From assembly GCA_022796015.1 (NCBI GenBank), contig JAAWHU010000013.1:1-55631 (forward strand): a stretch of DNA of 55,631 nt, in the 5' to 3' direction. Both the position numbers and the translations under genes were made by a program. Shown here piece by piece: positions 24,493 through 33,397 of the stretch (positions are counted from its first letter, which is position 1; each line of letters begins with the position of its first letter). The notes beneath the pieces are model-generated. The model saw nothing but the letters and a program-made list of their open reading frames with translations, was not told the DNA's origin and made no database searches. This DNA comes from Hungatella sp. GTDB lineage: Bacteria; Bacillota; Clostridia; Lachnospirales; Lachnospiraceae.

Positions 24493-24521
24493 TTGACAAA
24501 TTCCTGTTTTCCTTTTACAAT
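24493..24521 (+). promoter_or_regulatory. aroF-tyrA-aroA promoter
   Basis: TTGACA at 24493-24498, 17-base spacer, TACAAT at 24516-24521, 47 bases before the aroF ATG. Confidence 0.85.
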
Positions 24522-24568
24522 AGGAAAGTACGAAAGCATGAATAGAAACCGCATGAGAGGATATTACC

Positions 24569-25582
24569 ATGATTATTATTATGAGACCCAACGCCTCCCA
24601 GGAGGCTGTAGCCAAAGTTACAAAGCTTATTGAGTCCAAAGGGCTCCAGGTTCATCTGTCAAAGGGCGACGAGGTTACCATCGTAGGAGTGGTGGGAGAC
24701 AAATCAAAGCTTCACGGCTCCAACATCGAAATCTCCGAAGGGGTTGACAAGATTGTCAATGTAACCGAGTCCTATAAGCTGGTCAACAAAAAATTCCACC
24801 CTGAAGATTCGATAATCCCTGTAGGCAATACTACCATAGGCCCGGGCAATATCACGGTTATGGCAGGCCCCTGCGCCATTGAAAGCAGAGAACAGCTTAT
24901 GGAAACTGCTTTTGCCGTGAAAAATGCAGGAGCCACGTTCCTTCGGGGCGGAGCCTACAAACCCAGGACCTCCCCCTACTCGTTCCAGGGCTTGGAAGAG
25001 GAGGGCCTTAAATATATGAAGGAAGCCAAGGAGGCCACAGGGCTTAATGTTATCTGCGAAGTTACCAGCGCCCATGCCATCGAAGCCGCGGTCCGTTATG
25101 TGGACATGCTGCAGATCGGCGCCAGAAATATGCAGAATTTTGAACTTTTAAAGGAAGCCGGCAAATCCGGCGTCCCTGTTCTTCTAAAGCGGGGCCTGTC
25201 AGCCACCATCGACGAATGGCTCAACGCCGCGGAATACATTATTTCAGAGGGGAACCCCAACATTGTCCTGTGTGAGCGTGGTATCCGTACCTACGAGACC
25301 AGTACCCGCAACACCTTGGATATCAGTGCCGTCCCCGTAATCCGGGCCAAGAGCCACCTGCCCGTTATCGTGGATCCCAGCCATGCCACGGGAGTCCGGG
25401 CCTATGTGGAGCCTTTGGCAAAGGCGGCTGTGGCCGCAGGCGCTGATGGCCTTATGATCGAAGCCCATCCCTGTCCCTCCTGCGCCCTCTCTGACGGGCC
25501 TCAGTCCCTGACCTTTGAGCAGTTTGAGACCCTGATGAAGGACCTGCTGCCCTTTGCACAGCTGGTGGGGAGGACAATGTAA
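24569..25582 (+). CDS. aroF: 3-deoxy-7-phosphoheptulonate synthase (DAHP synthase)
   Basis: A 337-residue type I-beta DAHP synthase that joins phosphoenolpyruvate and erythrose 4-phosphate, the first step to aromatic amino acids. An N-terminal ferredoxin-like regulatory domain (about residues 1-70) precedes the catalytic barrel. Active-site blocks are [24 protein letters not shown], the GAR of [11 protein letters not shown], and DPSHATG. The N-terminal domain is the type that gives feedback control by Tyr or Phe in Thermotoga-like enzymes. First gene of a three-gene operon, with its stop overlapping the tyrA start. Confidence 0.97.
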   Translation: MIIIMRPNASQEAVAKVTKLIESKGLQVHLSKGDEVTIVGVVGDKSKLHGSNIEISEGVDKIVNVTESYKLVNKKFHPEDSIIPVGNTTIGPGNITVMAGPCAIESREQLMETAFAVKNAGATFLRGGAYKPRTSPYSFQGLEEEGLKYMKEAKEATGLNVICEVTSAHAIEAAVRYVDMLQIGARNMQNFELLKEAGKSGVPVLLKRGLSATIDEWLNAAEYIISEGNPNIVLCERGIRTYETSTRNTLDISAVPVIRAKSHLPVIVDPSHATGVRAYVEPLAKAAVAAGADGLMIEAHPCPSCALSDGPQSLTFEQFETLMKDLLPFAQLVGRTM

Positions 25583-26679
25583 TGACAGATTCCAAAATCG
25601 CCTTTATAGGACTTGGCCTTATGGGCGGCTCTATGGCCAGAGGAATCAAGCGTTCTCATCCCCATGTCACCATCATGGCCTATATGCGGACCCGCTCCAA
25701 GCTGGACCAGGCAAAAAAGGACGGTATCATCGATATCGTTCTTTCAGAACCTGGCGATAAAAGGCTTAAGGAGTGCGATCTTATTTTCCTATGTACCCCC
25801 GTGGAGTACAATGCCGCATATCTAGCCCGGCTGAAGCCCCTTTTAAAACCCGGCGCACTGATCACCGATATAGGCAGCACCAAGTCGGATATTCACCGAC
25901 ATGTGCAGGAGCTTCACATGGAATCCGTGTTCATAGGCGGCCATCCCATGGCAGGCTCTGAAAAGACAGGGTACGAGAATTCCTCTGATCATCTTCTTGA
26001 GAATGCCTATTACATCATTACTCCCACGGCCCAAAGCCGGCAGGAGGATATAGACCGTCTGGTAGCTGTGGCCCGGACCATGGGATCCATCCCCATTGTT
26101 CTTGATTATAACCGCCATGACCAGATTACCGCCGCCATAAGTCATCTTCCCCACATTGTGGCCTCCACACTGGTGAATCTTGTAAAGGACAGCGACAAAG
26201 AGGATGAGCTCATGAAACGTCTGGCTGCCGGAGGGTTTAAGGATATCACAAGAATCGCCTCCTCCTCCCCGGAGATGTGGCAGCAGATCTGCATGACAAA
26301 CAGGGGCAACCTGGCTCATATTCTCAGATCCTATATCACTTCCCTTGAGAATGCCTTGGCCCAGCTGGAGGCAAAGGACTCCCAGTCCATCTACCGCCTC
26401 TTTGAGACCTCCAGAGACTACCGCAATACCTTCTCTGAGCAGTCAAAGGGGCCCATTGACCCTGATTACAGCTTTACCGTGGATATCGCCGACGAGGTGG
26501 GGGCTATCTCCACCATCTCCGTGATTCTGGCTGCCGGAGGCGTCAGCATCAAGAATATCGGCATCAATCACAACCGGGAGCACGGGGAAGGAGCCCTGCG
26601 CATTGCCTTTTATGACAAGGAATCCATGGAAAAAGCGTGGGAACGGCTTAAAAAATACCGCTATGAGCTGATGATGTAG
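25582..26679 (+). CDS. tyrA: Prephenate dehydrogenase with ACT domain
   Basis: A 365-residue NAD-dependent enzyme that turns prephenate into 4-hydroxyphenylpyruvate for tyrosine. N-terminal Rossmann motif IGLGLMGGSMARGIKR, substrate region GGHPMAGSEKTGYENS, helical dimer domain, then a C-terminal ACT domain from about residue 295 (DEVGAISTISVILAAGGVSI), which usually senses tyrosine. The ATG overlaps the aroF stop (TAATG), so translation is coupled. Confidence 0.96.
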   Translation: MTDSKIAFIGLGLMGGSMARGIKRSHPHVTIMAYMRTRSKLDQAKKDGIIDIVLSEPGDKRLKECDLIFLCTPVEYNAAYLARLKPLLKPGALITDIGSTKSDIHRHVQELHMESVFIGGHPMAGSEKTGYENSSDHLLENAYYIITPTAQSRQEDIDRLVAVARTMGSIPIVLDYNRHDQITAAISHLPHIVASTLVNLVKDSDKEDELMKRLAAGGFKDITRIASSSPEMWQQICMTNRGNLAHILRSYITSLENALAQLEAKDSQSIYRLFETSRDYRNTFSEQSKGPIDPDYSFTVDIADEVGAISTISVILAAGGVSIKNIGINHNREHGEGALRIAFYDKESMEKAWERLKKYRYELMM

Positions 26680-26692
26680 AGGAGAGATGAAT

Positions 26693-27970
26693 ATGATAAT
26701 AAGAAAATCAAAGGGCCTTCACGGCCAGGTTCAGGTGCCCGGAGACAAATCCATCTCCCACAGAAGCGTAATGTTTGGTTCCATAGCCAAAGGAAAAACA
26801 GAGATTCATCATTATCTTCAGGGAGCGGACTGCCTATCGACCATCTCCTGCTTTCGCAGCATGGGAATTGACATTGATAACCAGGGGGACATCGTGGTGG
26901 TTCACGGCAAAGGCCTGCGGGGTCTTAAAAGGCCTGAGGGAGTCTTGGACTGCGGCAACAGCGGCACCACCACCCGCCTGATCTCCGGCATTCTGGCTGC
27001 CCAGAATTTTGATGTTGTGCTCACAGGCGACGAGTCTATTCAAAAACGGCCCATGAAGCGCATTATGGAGCCTCTGACTCTTATGGGCGCCCATATCCAC
27101 AGTTTGAAGGATAACGGGTGTGCGCCTCTTGAGATCACAGGGGGGCCTCTTAGGGGAATCACCTACACTTCCAAGGTGGCTTCGGCCCAGGTAAAATCCG
27201 CCATCCTCCTGGCAGGGCTTTATGCCGAGGGAGCTACGAAGGTGACGGAGCCTTACCTTTCCAGAAACCACAGTGAGATTATGCTTAAGTACTTTGGGGC
27301 TGACGTGTCTTCGGAGGGCACCACTGCCATCCTTCATCCCGGAAGGGAACCGGAAGGGCGTCTCGTATCCGTGCCCGGGGACATCTCCTCCGCCGCCTAC
27401 TTGATCTGCGCCGGGCTTATGGTTCCAAACTCGGAAATCCTTCTTCACCATGTAGGCATTAACCCCACCAGAGCCGGGATTCTTAAGGTGTGCCGGGCCA
27501 TGGGCGCAGATATCACCCTTATGAATGAACAGTCGGACTCCGGAGAACCTACGGCAGATATCCTGGTCCGCTCCTCCTTACTTCACGGCACGGTCATGGA
27601 AGGGGCACTGATTCCCACCCTCATCGATGAACTGCCCATGCTGGCCGCCATGGCCTGCTTCGCAGAAGGGGAAACCATCATCCGTGATGCGGCAGAGCTA
27701 AAGGTCAAGGAGTCCAACCGCATCCAGGTCATGGTCCGCAATCTTGCCGCCATGGGGGCGGATGTGACGGAGACAGAGGATGGCATGATCATCCGGGGCG
27801 GCAGGCCCCTTCACGGGGCGGTGATCCACAGCTGCCTGGATCACCGCATCGCCATGACTTTTGCCGTCGCCGGGCTGTGTGCGGAGGGAGAGACAAAGAT
27901 TACAGGCGGAGAATGTGTGAAGATCTCTTATCCCGGATTCTATGAGGATTTGATGAGGCTGGCAAAATAG
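26693..27970 (+). CDS. aroA: 3-phosphoshikimate 1-carboxyvinyltransferase (EPSP synthase)
   Basis: A 425-residue enzyme joining shikimate 3-phosphate and PEP, the sixth step of the shikimate path. Signature blocks: PGDKSISHRSVMFGSIAKG at the N-terminus, LDCGNSGTTTRLISGILA, KSAILLAGLYAEG, and the C-terminal KVKESNRI and DHRIAMTFAVAG. The second ATG (26693) is preferred to 26687, because GGAG lies eight bases before it and only two before the first. Last gene of the operon; aroB, aroC, aroE and aroK are not in the window. Confidence 0.97.
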   Translation: MIIRKSKGLHGQVQVPGDKSISHRSVMFGSIAKGKTEIHHYLQGADCLSTISCFRSMGIDIDNQGDIVVVHGKGLRGLKRPEGVLDCGNSGTTTRLISGILAAQNFDVVLTGDESIQKRPMKRIMEPLTLMGAHIHSLKDNGCAPLEITGGPLRGITYTSKVASAQVKSAILLAGLYAEGATKVTEPYLSRNHSEIMLKYFGADVSSEGTTAILHPGREPEGRLVSVPGDISSAAYLICAGLMVPNSEILLHHVGINPTRAGILKVCRAMGADITLMNEQSDSGEPTADILVRSSLLHGTVMEGALIPTLIDELPMLAAMACFAEGETIIRDAAELKVKESNRIQVMVRNLAAMGADVTETEDGMIIRGGRPLHGAVIHSCLDHRIAMTFAVAGLCAEGETKITGGECVKISYPGFYEDLMRLAK

Positions 27971-27991
27971 GGATGCCTTTTAAAGGTTAAA

Positions 27992-28040
27992 GCCCGGCAG
28001 CTCGGCGTTACCGCCAAGCTGCCGGGTCTTCTTTTTTCTT
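27992..28040 (+). terminator. Terminator of the aro operon
   Basis: CCCGGCAGCTCGGCG pairs with CGCCAAGCTGCCGGG around TTAC (one mismatch), followed by TCTTCTTTTTTCTT. The stem also lies just past the convergent transporter gene, where the opposite strand has only a short T run. Confidence 0.9.
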
Positions 28041-29315
28041 CTATGCCGGGAATATAGTCATGGAAAACAGTACGCATACAATTCCCAGAATCATACAGGG
28101 AATCCAGCTCATCTTGGCAAGATCCTTCACAGAATACCCTCCCGCCGGCATCACATAGGCGATAGCCGGACTGGCCATGGGAGTGAAGAAGGAACAGGAT
28201 CCTGCAACACGAAGGATGCACAAAACCCCTGCCGGATTAATCTTAAGGGACATACATACCATGATAGCGAGAGGGGTAAATACGTTATCCACAGCAGTGT
28301 TGGACATAACCTGGGTCAGAAGGAACGGGACGACAAAGAATACTGCGCCTACCAAATAAGGATTGGTAATTCCTCCCATGGCGATCTGAAGCCAGTTTCC
28401 TACCAGCTGGGCAGCTCCCGTCTCCGACAATGCATTGGCAATTCCCAGAGAACCTGCTGTCAGAAAAATAATATTCCAGTTTACCGCACCAAAGGCTTCC
28501 TTATCGTTTAAGATTCCGAATCCGCACATGGCCATAGCACCCAAACTTGCAACAACCCAGGAATCTATATGAATCAGTGTTCCGGCCAGCATTCCGGCTG
28601 TAGTCATAAGAAAGATCATATATGCCGTTTTCTCCTTTGCCGGAGACAGCATTTTCTTATCACCGCTTCTGCCTTTTGCTTCCTGAATAGGCATAGAAGG
28701 AGCCTTGGGAGCTAATTTCCAGCCCCAGATCAGCATGAATATGGTGCAAAGTATTACTGCCGGCAGACGTCCCAGCCACAGATCCCAGATCGCCAGCCTC
28801 TCCGAGGCTCCCAAGGATTCTAAGAAACCGTTGTAGCGTCCATAAGCGGAAGCGCCGTTGGCCACCGGAAACCATCCGACCCAGCTCAAGGCACCGATGG
28901 AGACAGGAAAAATAATCCTTGCAGGACTGATTTCCAGCTCATCACACATGGAGTAGATAATGGGCATCAAAATGGCCAACGCTACGGTGGCATTCATAAA
29001 CTGACTCAAAATCCCCACAATCAGATACAGACAGATTATAATGCTGTGCTCGCTTTTTCCGAACCGATAGGCAATCTTTGTTACATGGGCGGCAAAATTT
29101 GTCCGGTTCAGGCCTCCTGTCACGATCATCATGGCAAAAATCAGAATCACATTGGTGTTCTGAAACCCGGCAAATGCCTGACTGGCCTTTAAGACACCAG
29201 TCATATAAAGGATTACACAGGCCCCGGCTGCCGGAAGGGCAAAGGGAAATTTTCCGCTCATGAACATAATAATGGTGATAACAAGCACTCCTATACTGAT
29301 AGCAACTGGTGACAT
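28041..29315 (-). CDS. SLC13/ArsB-type anion transporter
   Basis: A 424-residue integral membrane protein with about eleven hydrophobic segments in two inverted halves. Family signs are the Asn/Thr-rich hairpins GILSQFMNATVALAILMP and LLTQVMSNTAVDNVFTPLAI, which form the sodium and dicarboxylate sites in DASS transporters. Likely cargo is a di- or tricarboxylate or similar organic anion, which cannot be fixed. It follows the esterase gene by 11 bases with GGAGG in the gap, so the esterase and the carrier are an operon. Possibly the esterase releases an acid which the carrier moves (inference). Confidence 0.87.
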   Translation of the reverse strand: MSPVAISIGVLVITIIMFMSGKFPFALPAAGACVILYMTGVLKASQAFAGFQNTNVILIFAMMIVTGGLNRTNFAAHVTKIAYRFGKSEHSIIICLYLIVGILSQFMNATVALAILMPIIYSMCDELEISPARIIFPVSIGALSWVGWFPVANGASAYGRYNGFLESLGASERLAIWDLWLGRLPAVILCTIFMLIWGWKLAPKAPSMPIQEAKGRSGDKKMLSPAKEKTAYMIFLMTTAGMLAGTLIHIDSWVVASLGAMAMCGFGILNDKEAFGAVNWNIIFLTAGSLGIANALSETGAAQLVGNWLQIAMGGITNPYLVGAVFFVVPFLLTQVMSNTAVDNVFTPLAIMVCMSLKINPAGVLCILRVAGSCSFFTPMASPAIAYVMPAGGYSVKDLAKMSWIPCMILGIVCVLFSMTIFPA

Positions 29316-29326
29316 TTTTTATCCTC

Positions 29327-30553
29327 CTATTGTCTGTCAAAGAAATCAAAGACTTTATCCAACACATGGGTCCAGGCAAAGCTGTGGTCCCCGCCTCCTA
29401 CATGATATATGGTATAATCGCTTCCTCTGCTCACGAACTCTGCCGCCGCCTCATCCTGGCAGCAGGCTCCAAACTCATCCTCGGTTCCTACTATAAAAAA
29501 CACCGGGGTTTTTCCAAGACTTTCTACGGAAAAATACTTGGGACTCACATTGCCCCCGCTTGGGCTTACGGCCCGGAATATGCCGGGGTTCTGTCCTGCC
29601 AGCCAAATACAGCCTGCGCCTCCCATACTGTTGCCCATGAGAAAAATCTTTTGGGGATCAACGGTATACTGTTCTCTTGTCACAGCCAGCATACTCATCA
29701 CGCAGTCCTGGCTCAGTCTCCGCTCCTCCTTCTGTTCCTCTGTAAGCATCAGCGGGTTTTTGGGATCCTCAGCAAGATTCCGGCTGTTTACGCCTCCGCT
29801 GGTAGGGTAGCCATATCCGTAGAAGGAACGATAATAAAGACCGTTGACCGCCAGGATCATATATCCTCTCTCCTCCGCCAGTCTGGCTAATTCTCCTCTG
29901 CTCCTCTCAAAAACAGCATTGTGGTTTCCGTTGGCGCCGTGAAGCCCTACGATAAGCTTCGTCGGTGTTCCTTCTCTGTAACTTGTGGGAATATAGATTC
30001 TGTAAGGGACAATCCTGCGGGCCGGTTCATACCAGATGGTTTTGTAAAAATCACCATAGGTTTTCTTCCCGGAAAGAATCATATCCATATACAGATACGC
30101 CTTTTTTAAATCAATCTCCTCCAACTCATCGCTGACCATATAGTATGGGGCACGGACCGCAAAATGAGCGCCCAGAACTCCGTGGAAAAGACCGCCCATG
30201 GGAAGATACCACTCCCCCTCAATCCAACGCGGCCCCAATCCCATATGGGCCTCCCATGCCTGTGTCTCATCCCGGGATTCCACATGGACCCGACCTCCTC
30301 CCTGGGTGGCTGTGATCCTCAGATCATTGATAAAGATAACTAATTTTCCATTTTCCTCCTTCCATCTTAAGTCCGGCGAAAAGATCCGTTCCAGGTCAAT
30401 AAGACTTATCATGCAGTCTTCGCCTGCTTCCACGGGTTCCGAAGACAGCTGCCAGGTATGGCGCCCTAAAAATACGGTTCGGCACCTGGGTTTGCAGTAA
30501 ATAGTTGTTATATTGGAATAATACTTTGCCTTTGACTGTACCAGCATAATCAT
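29327..30553 (-). CDS. Alpha/beta-hydrolase esterase with N-terminal extra domain
   Basis: A 408-residue protein. The C-terminal half is an esterase of the PHB-depolymerase/feruloyl-esterase type: nucleophile elbow GNSMGG, acid in TEDEFG and His in GGGDHSFAW. The first ~110 residues look like the small beta domain found at the front of copper amine oxidases and of some surface proteins (LIDLERIFSPDLRWKEENGK). No signal peptide, so it is intracellular or exported by another route. The start at 30553 has AAAGG four bases away; ATG 30547 would give a better nine-base gap. Divergent from two LysR genes. Confidence 0.82.
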   Translation of the reverse strand: MIMLVQSKAKYYSNITTIYCKPRCRTVFLGRHTWQLSSEPVEAGEDCMISLIDLERIFSPDLRWKEENGKLVIFINDLRITATQGGGRVHVESRDETQAWEAHMGLGPRWIEGEWYLPMGGLFHGVLGAHFAVRAPYYMVSDELEEIDLKKAYLYMDMILSGKKTYGDFYKTIWYEPARRIVPYRIYIPTSYREGTPTKLIVGLHGANGNHNAVFERSRGELARLAEERGYMILAVNGLYYRSFYGYGYPTSGGVNSRNLAEDPKNPLMLTEEQKEERRLSQDCVMSMLAVTREQYTVDPQKIFLMGNSMGGAGCIWLAGQNPGIFRAVSPSGGNVSPKYFSVESLGKTPVFFIVGTEDEFGACCQDEAAAEFVSRGSDYTIYHVGGGDHSFAWTHVLDKVFDFFDRQ

Positions 30554-30614
30554 GTACCTTTCTTATGAATTTTACATCTGTAAGTTCCTAATTCCTGCGC
30601 AGTTTTATATCTTT

Positions 30615-30658
30615 GTTATAGCCTGGTTGTTGAAAAATGTAAAATAACTGTTTATAAT
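30615..30658. promoter_or_regulatory. Interleaved divergent promoters of esterase and LysR operons
   Basis: Plus strand: TTGAAA 30630-30635, 17 bases, TATAAT 30653-30658, for the LysR genes. Minus strand: TTTACA 30643-30638, 17 bases, TATAAC 30620-30615, for the esterase and carrier. Each -35 lies inside the other promoter's spacer. A nearby palindrome TTACA-TC-TGTAA (30572-30583) is a candidate LysR site. Confidence 0.75.
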
Positions 30659-30700
30659 CAAATCATAGATAAAAACGAACAATAAGGAGGTAGGGCCCTT

Positions 30701-31588
30701 TTGGAATATCTTCAGATGAACTATTTCTGTGAAGTATATCGTCTCAAAAGCATTAGCAAAGCCGCCAGACAGCTCCATATTACACAGCCCACCATGTCTT
30801 CGGCGATCTTAAATCTGGAGCAGCAGCTGGGTTATCCTTTGTTTGTAAGGCTTCATCAGCAGCTCTATCCTACGGTCTGGGGAACGCTGCTTTACGAAGA
30901 AGCGTCTCCTTTTGTCCAATCCATGGGGAGACTGGAATATGAGATGCGTCACATCGGTTCCGGGCAGCAGCAGATTATTCTGGCAAAAAATATCCAGTCT
31001 TCGGCTCTCCTTTTGGAATCCATCACCCGCTTCCGTATTCTCCATCCGGAAATCCGGATCGAGACCATCAAGTCTTCCAGCTCCCAAAACGGAGAGCTTC
31101 TGCGCCGGCACAAGGCGGATCTGGCTTTCGGCAACCTGGAACATCTGAAGCCTAAGGAAGAGGAGGGGCGCCTGTTTCTGGAGGAAGAAACACAGTACTG
31201 CACTAACGAGAACAGTCCTTTAGCCGGTTATAAAAAAGTTACCATTCCCGATATCGCCGGACGTCCCTTGGCCGTAATGCGCCATGGTTTTGACCAATAC
31301 AGCCTTATACTCAAAAGCTTCCAGAGATACCGCATGAAGCCTAACATTATCCTCTATGCCGAGGAGCTTCACTCTCTCATAGAGCTGGCCAAAAAAGGAA
31401 TTGCCGACTCCTTTTTATTCAGCCGCATTATTAAACATAATCCTCCTCTCCACGGCGCCTCCCTGACCCCTGTGCGCCATATGCATCTGGGATTCTGGTG
31501 GAGAAAAGATCACAAATTAACCGATACCGAACGTTGTCTCATGGATTTTATATATGATGATATCAATGGAGGAACAGATAAACCATGA
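30701..31588 (+). CDS. LysR-family regulator 1
   Basis: A 295-residue regulator with an N-terminal winged helix (SISKAARQLHITQPTMSSAI, about residues 17-36) and a periplasmic-binding-like effector domain. The start is a TTG ten bases after AAGGAGG; the protein begins at the normal LysR N-terminus MEYLQMNYFCEV. Its stop overlaps the start of a second LysR gene by four bases, so the two proteins are made together. Divergent from the esterase and SLC13 carrier, the usual layout for a LysR target. Confidence 0.93.
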   Translation: MEYLQMNYFCEVYRLKSISKAARQLHITQPTMSSAILNLEQQLGYPLFVRLHQQLYPTVWGTLLYEEASPFVQSMGRLEYEMRHIGSGQQQIILAKNIQSSALLLESITRFRILHPEIRIETIKSSSSQNGELLRRHKADLAFGNLEHLKPKEEEGRLFLEEETQYCTNENSPLAGYKKVTIPDIAGRPLAVMRHGFDQYSLILKSFQRYRMKPNIILYAEELHSLIELAKKGIADSFLFSRIIKHNPPLHGASLTPVRHMHLGFWWRKDHKLTDTERCLMDFIYDDINGGTDKP

Positions 31589-32466
31589 CGATTCAACAGA
31601 TGATTTATTTTAATGAAATTTGTAAACATAAGGGACTCAGAGAGGCAGCCGGCAGTTTGGGAATCTCCCAGTCCACCCTCAGCCTGTCTATACGGCGCCT
31701 GGAAGAAGAGTTCGGAACCAAGCTCTTTACCAGAGAACATCGAAAAATGGAGCTTACGGATGCCGGCAGATTTTATCTGGCTCAATGCGGTCCTCTTTTG
31801 GAACAATATAACGAAATCACCGAACATGTGACCGAGAAAATGGAGTCCCGGGCTTTTGAAGCCGCATTTGCCCCATCACTCGGGGTGTTTATGGCCTCTG
31901 CAGCCCAAAATCTTGAAAAATGGATCCCTACCGGAAGAAAAGCGGTGTATCGGGAAGCTGCCGCATGTCCCCGGCTTGAAGAGCTGATCCAGGGACGCCC
32001 CGGCCTCTACCTCTCCTATCTCTCCCACTCTTCTGAAGAGAAGGAAAATGGCATCTGCCGGAAGATCCTACGAAAAGATACCTGGTCCATCACCTGCAGC
32101 AGGGCCCTTATGGAACAGCTCTCCTTGGACTCCTGTCTGTCCTCTCTGCAGCTTATTCATAAACTTATGGAACTGCCTGTCTGTCAGTATATGGGAGAAC
32201 AGGAGCTTTATGAGAGGCCCCTTTTTTTCCTCGCCGGTGAAGTGTATTCTTCCTACGCTCAACTCCATACAGTCCTCTCCTTTGTCGCTAAAGAACGGCT
32301 GATCACGGTACTGCCTCACTTAATCGTCCTACAGGAGCCCGGTTTCTGCTCCTTTCCCCTGCCTTCTGCCCCACCCATTTATCTTACGGCCGCCTACTGT
32401 GACCATGGACCCGATGCGCCTATCGTTAAAAACATGATTCAGTCCCTGCAGAAACATTGTTTCTAA
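31585..32466 (+). CDS. LysR-family regulator 2
   Basis: A 293-residue LysR protein, translationally coupled (ATGA overlap) to regulator 1. Helix-turn-helix at about residues 18-37 (LREAAGSLGISQSTLSLSIR), followed by an effector domain that is shorter on recognisable features than that of its neighbour. The two share the family plan but little sequence beyond the DNA-binding domain, so they are not a recent duplicate. Two coupled LysR genes suggest a heteromer or two inputs to one promoter region (inference). Confidence 0.92.
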   Translation: MTIQQMIYFNEICKHKGLREAAGSLGISQSTLSLSIRRLEEEFGTKLFTREHRKMELTDAGRFYLAQCGPLLEQYNEITEHVTEKMESRAFEAAFAPSLGVFMASAAQNLEKWIPTGRKAVYREAAACPRLEELIQGRPGLYLSYLSHSSEEKENGICRKILRKDTWSITCSRALMEQLSLDSCLSSLQLIHKLMELPVCQYMGEQELYERPLFFLAGEVYSSYAQLHTVLSFVAKERLITVLPHLIVLQEPGFCSFPLPSAPPIYLTAAYCDHGPDAPIVKNMIQSLQKHCF

Positions 32467-32483
32467 ACCAATAGGCGCCAATC

Positions 32484-32524
32484 AAAAAAGGACATGGCCA
32501 TACCAATGGCCATGTCCTTTTCCT
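32484..32524. terminator. Bidirectional terminator
   Basis: AAAAGGACATGGCCA (32486-32500) pairs with TGGCCATGTCCTTTT (32507-32521). T runs occur on both strands, so it ends both the LysR pair and the convergent PRTase-like gene. Confidence 0.9.
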
Positions 32525-32548
32525 ATCTATCTCTTATCTCAATATTCC

Positions 32549-33187
32549 CTACAGCTCCGAATACCCAAATGCATTCACCAGCGCATCCAGCTTCTGCTTC
32601 TGCTGGCAAAGGGGGCAGTGCCGGTAATCAAAGGACTCATAATCCGGAATATCCTTCTTTCCGAAGACAGCCTTAATGGGAATCCCGTCCACCTCGTCCA
32701 CTGCGCCGAAGATGGCAGAGACACCAGTCATAATTCCGTTGTAGTACAGAATACTCTCAATCACCTTGTTGACAGTCAGGCCTGTAGTAACCGAGGATAC
32801 CAGTACCAGCACATGCTTGTCTTCAATCATGTGAACCAGGTTGTCACGGAAGATAATCTGGCTGTTATTGTTGAACTCCGGCCTCACCACATAGATACTC
32901 TTATGCTGATTCATAGACATAAAGCCGCCCTTGGCAAGCTCATCTGACAAAAAGGCGCCGATCACCTCCATGCCCTCCATACACACAATGGTGTCCACCA
33001 CCGTATCAAAGAGATAGAGATGAGCCATGGCCTTTGCAACCGCTCTTGCCTCGCTGGTTCTGCTCTTTAACATGGTCAGGTCCAGATAGTAGTTGATATG
33101 TGCATGATTCGTTGCAAAATGTCCCGGAATCACTCTCATCTGTGCCGTAGTCCCTGTGGTTCCTATCTTTTTCATTCTTGTCTTCAT
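32549..33187 (-). CDS. Phosphoribosyltransferase-fold protein with degenerate PRPP loop
   Basis: A 212-residue protein with the type I phosphoribosyltransferase layout, of the kind often annotated as orotate phosphoribosyltransferase in clostridia. The PRPP loop, normally two acidic residues before T-T-G, reads VLVLVSSVTTGLTV here: both acids are Ser. A C-terminal CPLCQQKQK pair of cysteines is present. Loss of the acids argues against a normal transferase and for a binding or regulatory protein. Single gene with its own promoter; no pyrimidine genes nearby. The start has GGGGGA eleven bases upstream. Confidence 0.7.
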   Translation of the reverse strand: MKTRMKKIGTTGTTAQMRVIPGHFATNHAHINYYLDLTMLKSRTSEARAVAKAMAHLYLFDTVVDTIVCMEGMEVIGAFLSDELAKGGFMSMNQHKSIYVVRPEFNNNSQIIFRDNLVHMIEDKHVLVLVSSVTTGLTVNKVIESILYYNGIMTGVSAIFGAVDEVDGIPIKAVFGKKDIPDYESFDYRHCPLCQQKQKLDALVNAFGYSEL

Positions 33188-33243
33188 AATAGGAATATCC
33201 CCCTTTTTATTCTACATTGCGCAAACTGCCGTCCGCTGGTTTT

Positions 33244-33272
33244 ATTATACTAAATTTTCAGAAAATACACAA
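33244..33272 (-). promoter_or_regulatory. Promoter of the PRTase-like gene
   Basis: TTGTGT (33272-33267), 17 bases, TATAAT (33249-33244), 57 bases before the ATG on the minus strand. Confidence 0.65.
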
Positions 33273-33362
33273 CCATTTTCCTATTTTTTATGCAATAATT
33301 GTCGGCTGTTCGTTGTTCACACCATGACGAATCACTCTGCTGATTAGTCATGAGCCCATACA

Positions 33363-33395
33363 GTTACGTTCACAGGGCACCCTGTGAACAGTAAC
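33363..33395. other. Long perfect hairpin after the cyclase gene
   Basis: GTTCACAGGG-CA-CCCTGTGAAC at 33368-33389 is a perfect palindrome, extended by GTTAC (33363-33367) and GTAAC (33391-33395). It lies directly past the stop of the last gene of the dpp unit. No T tract follows on either strand. It may stabilise the 3' end or act as an operator; the upstream 33188-33362 holds only the promoter above and an imperfect small palindrome (33324-33347). Confidence 0.6.
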
Positions 33396-33397
33396 GG

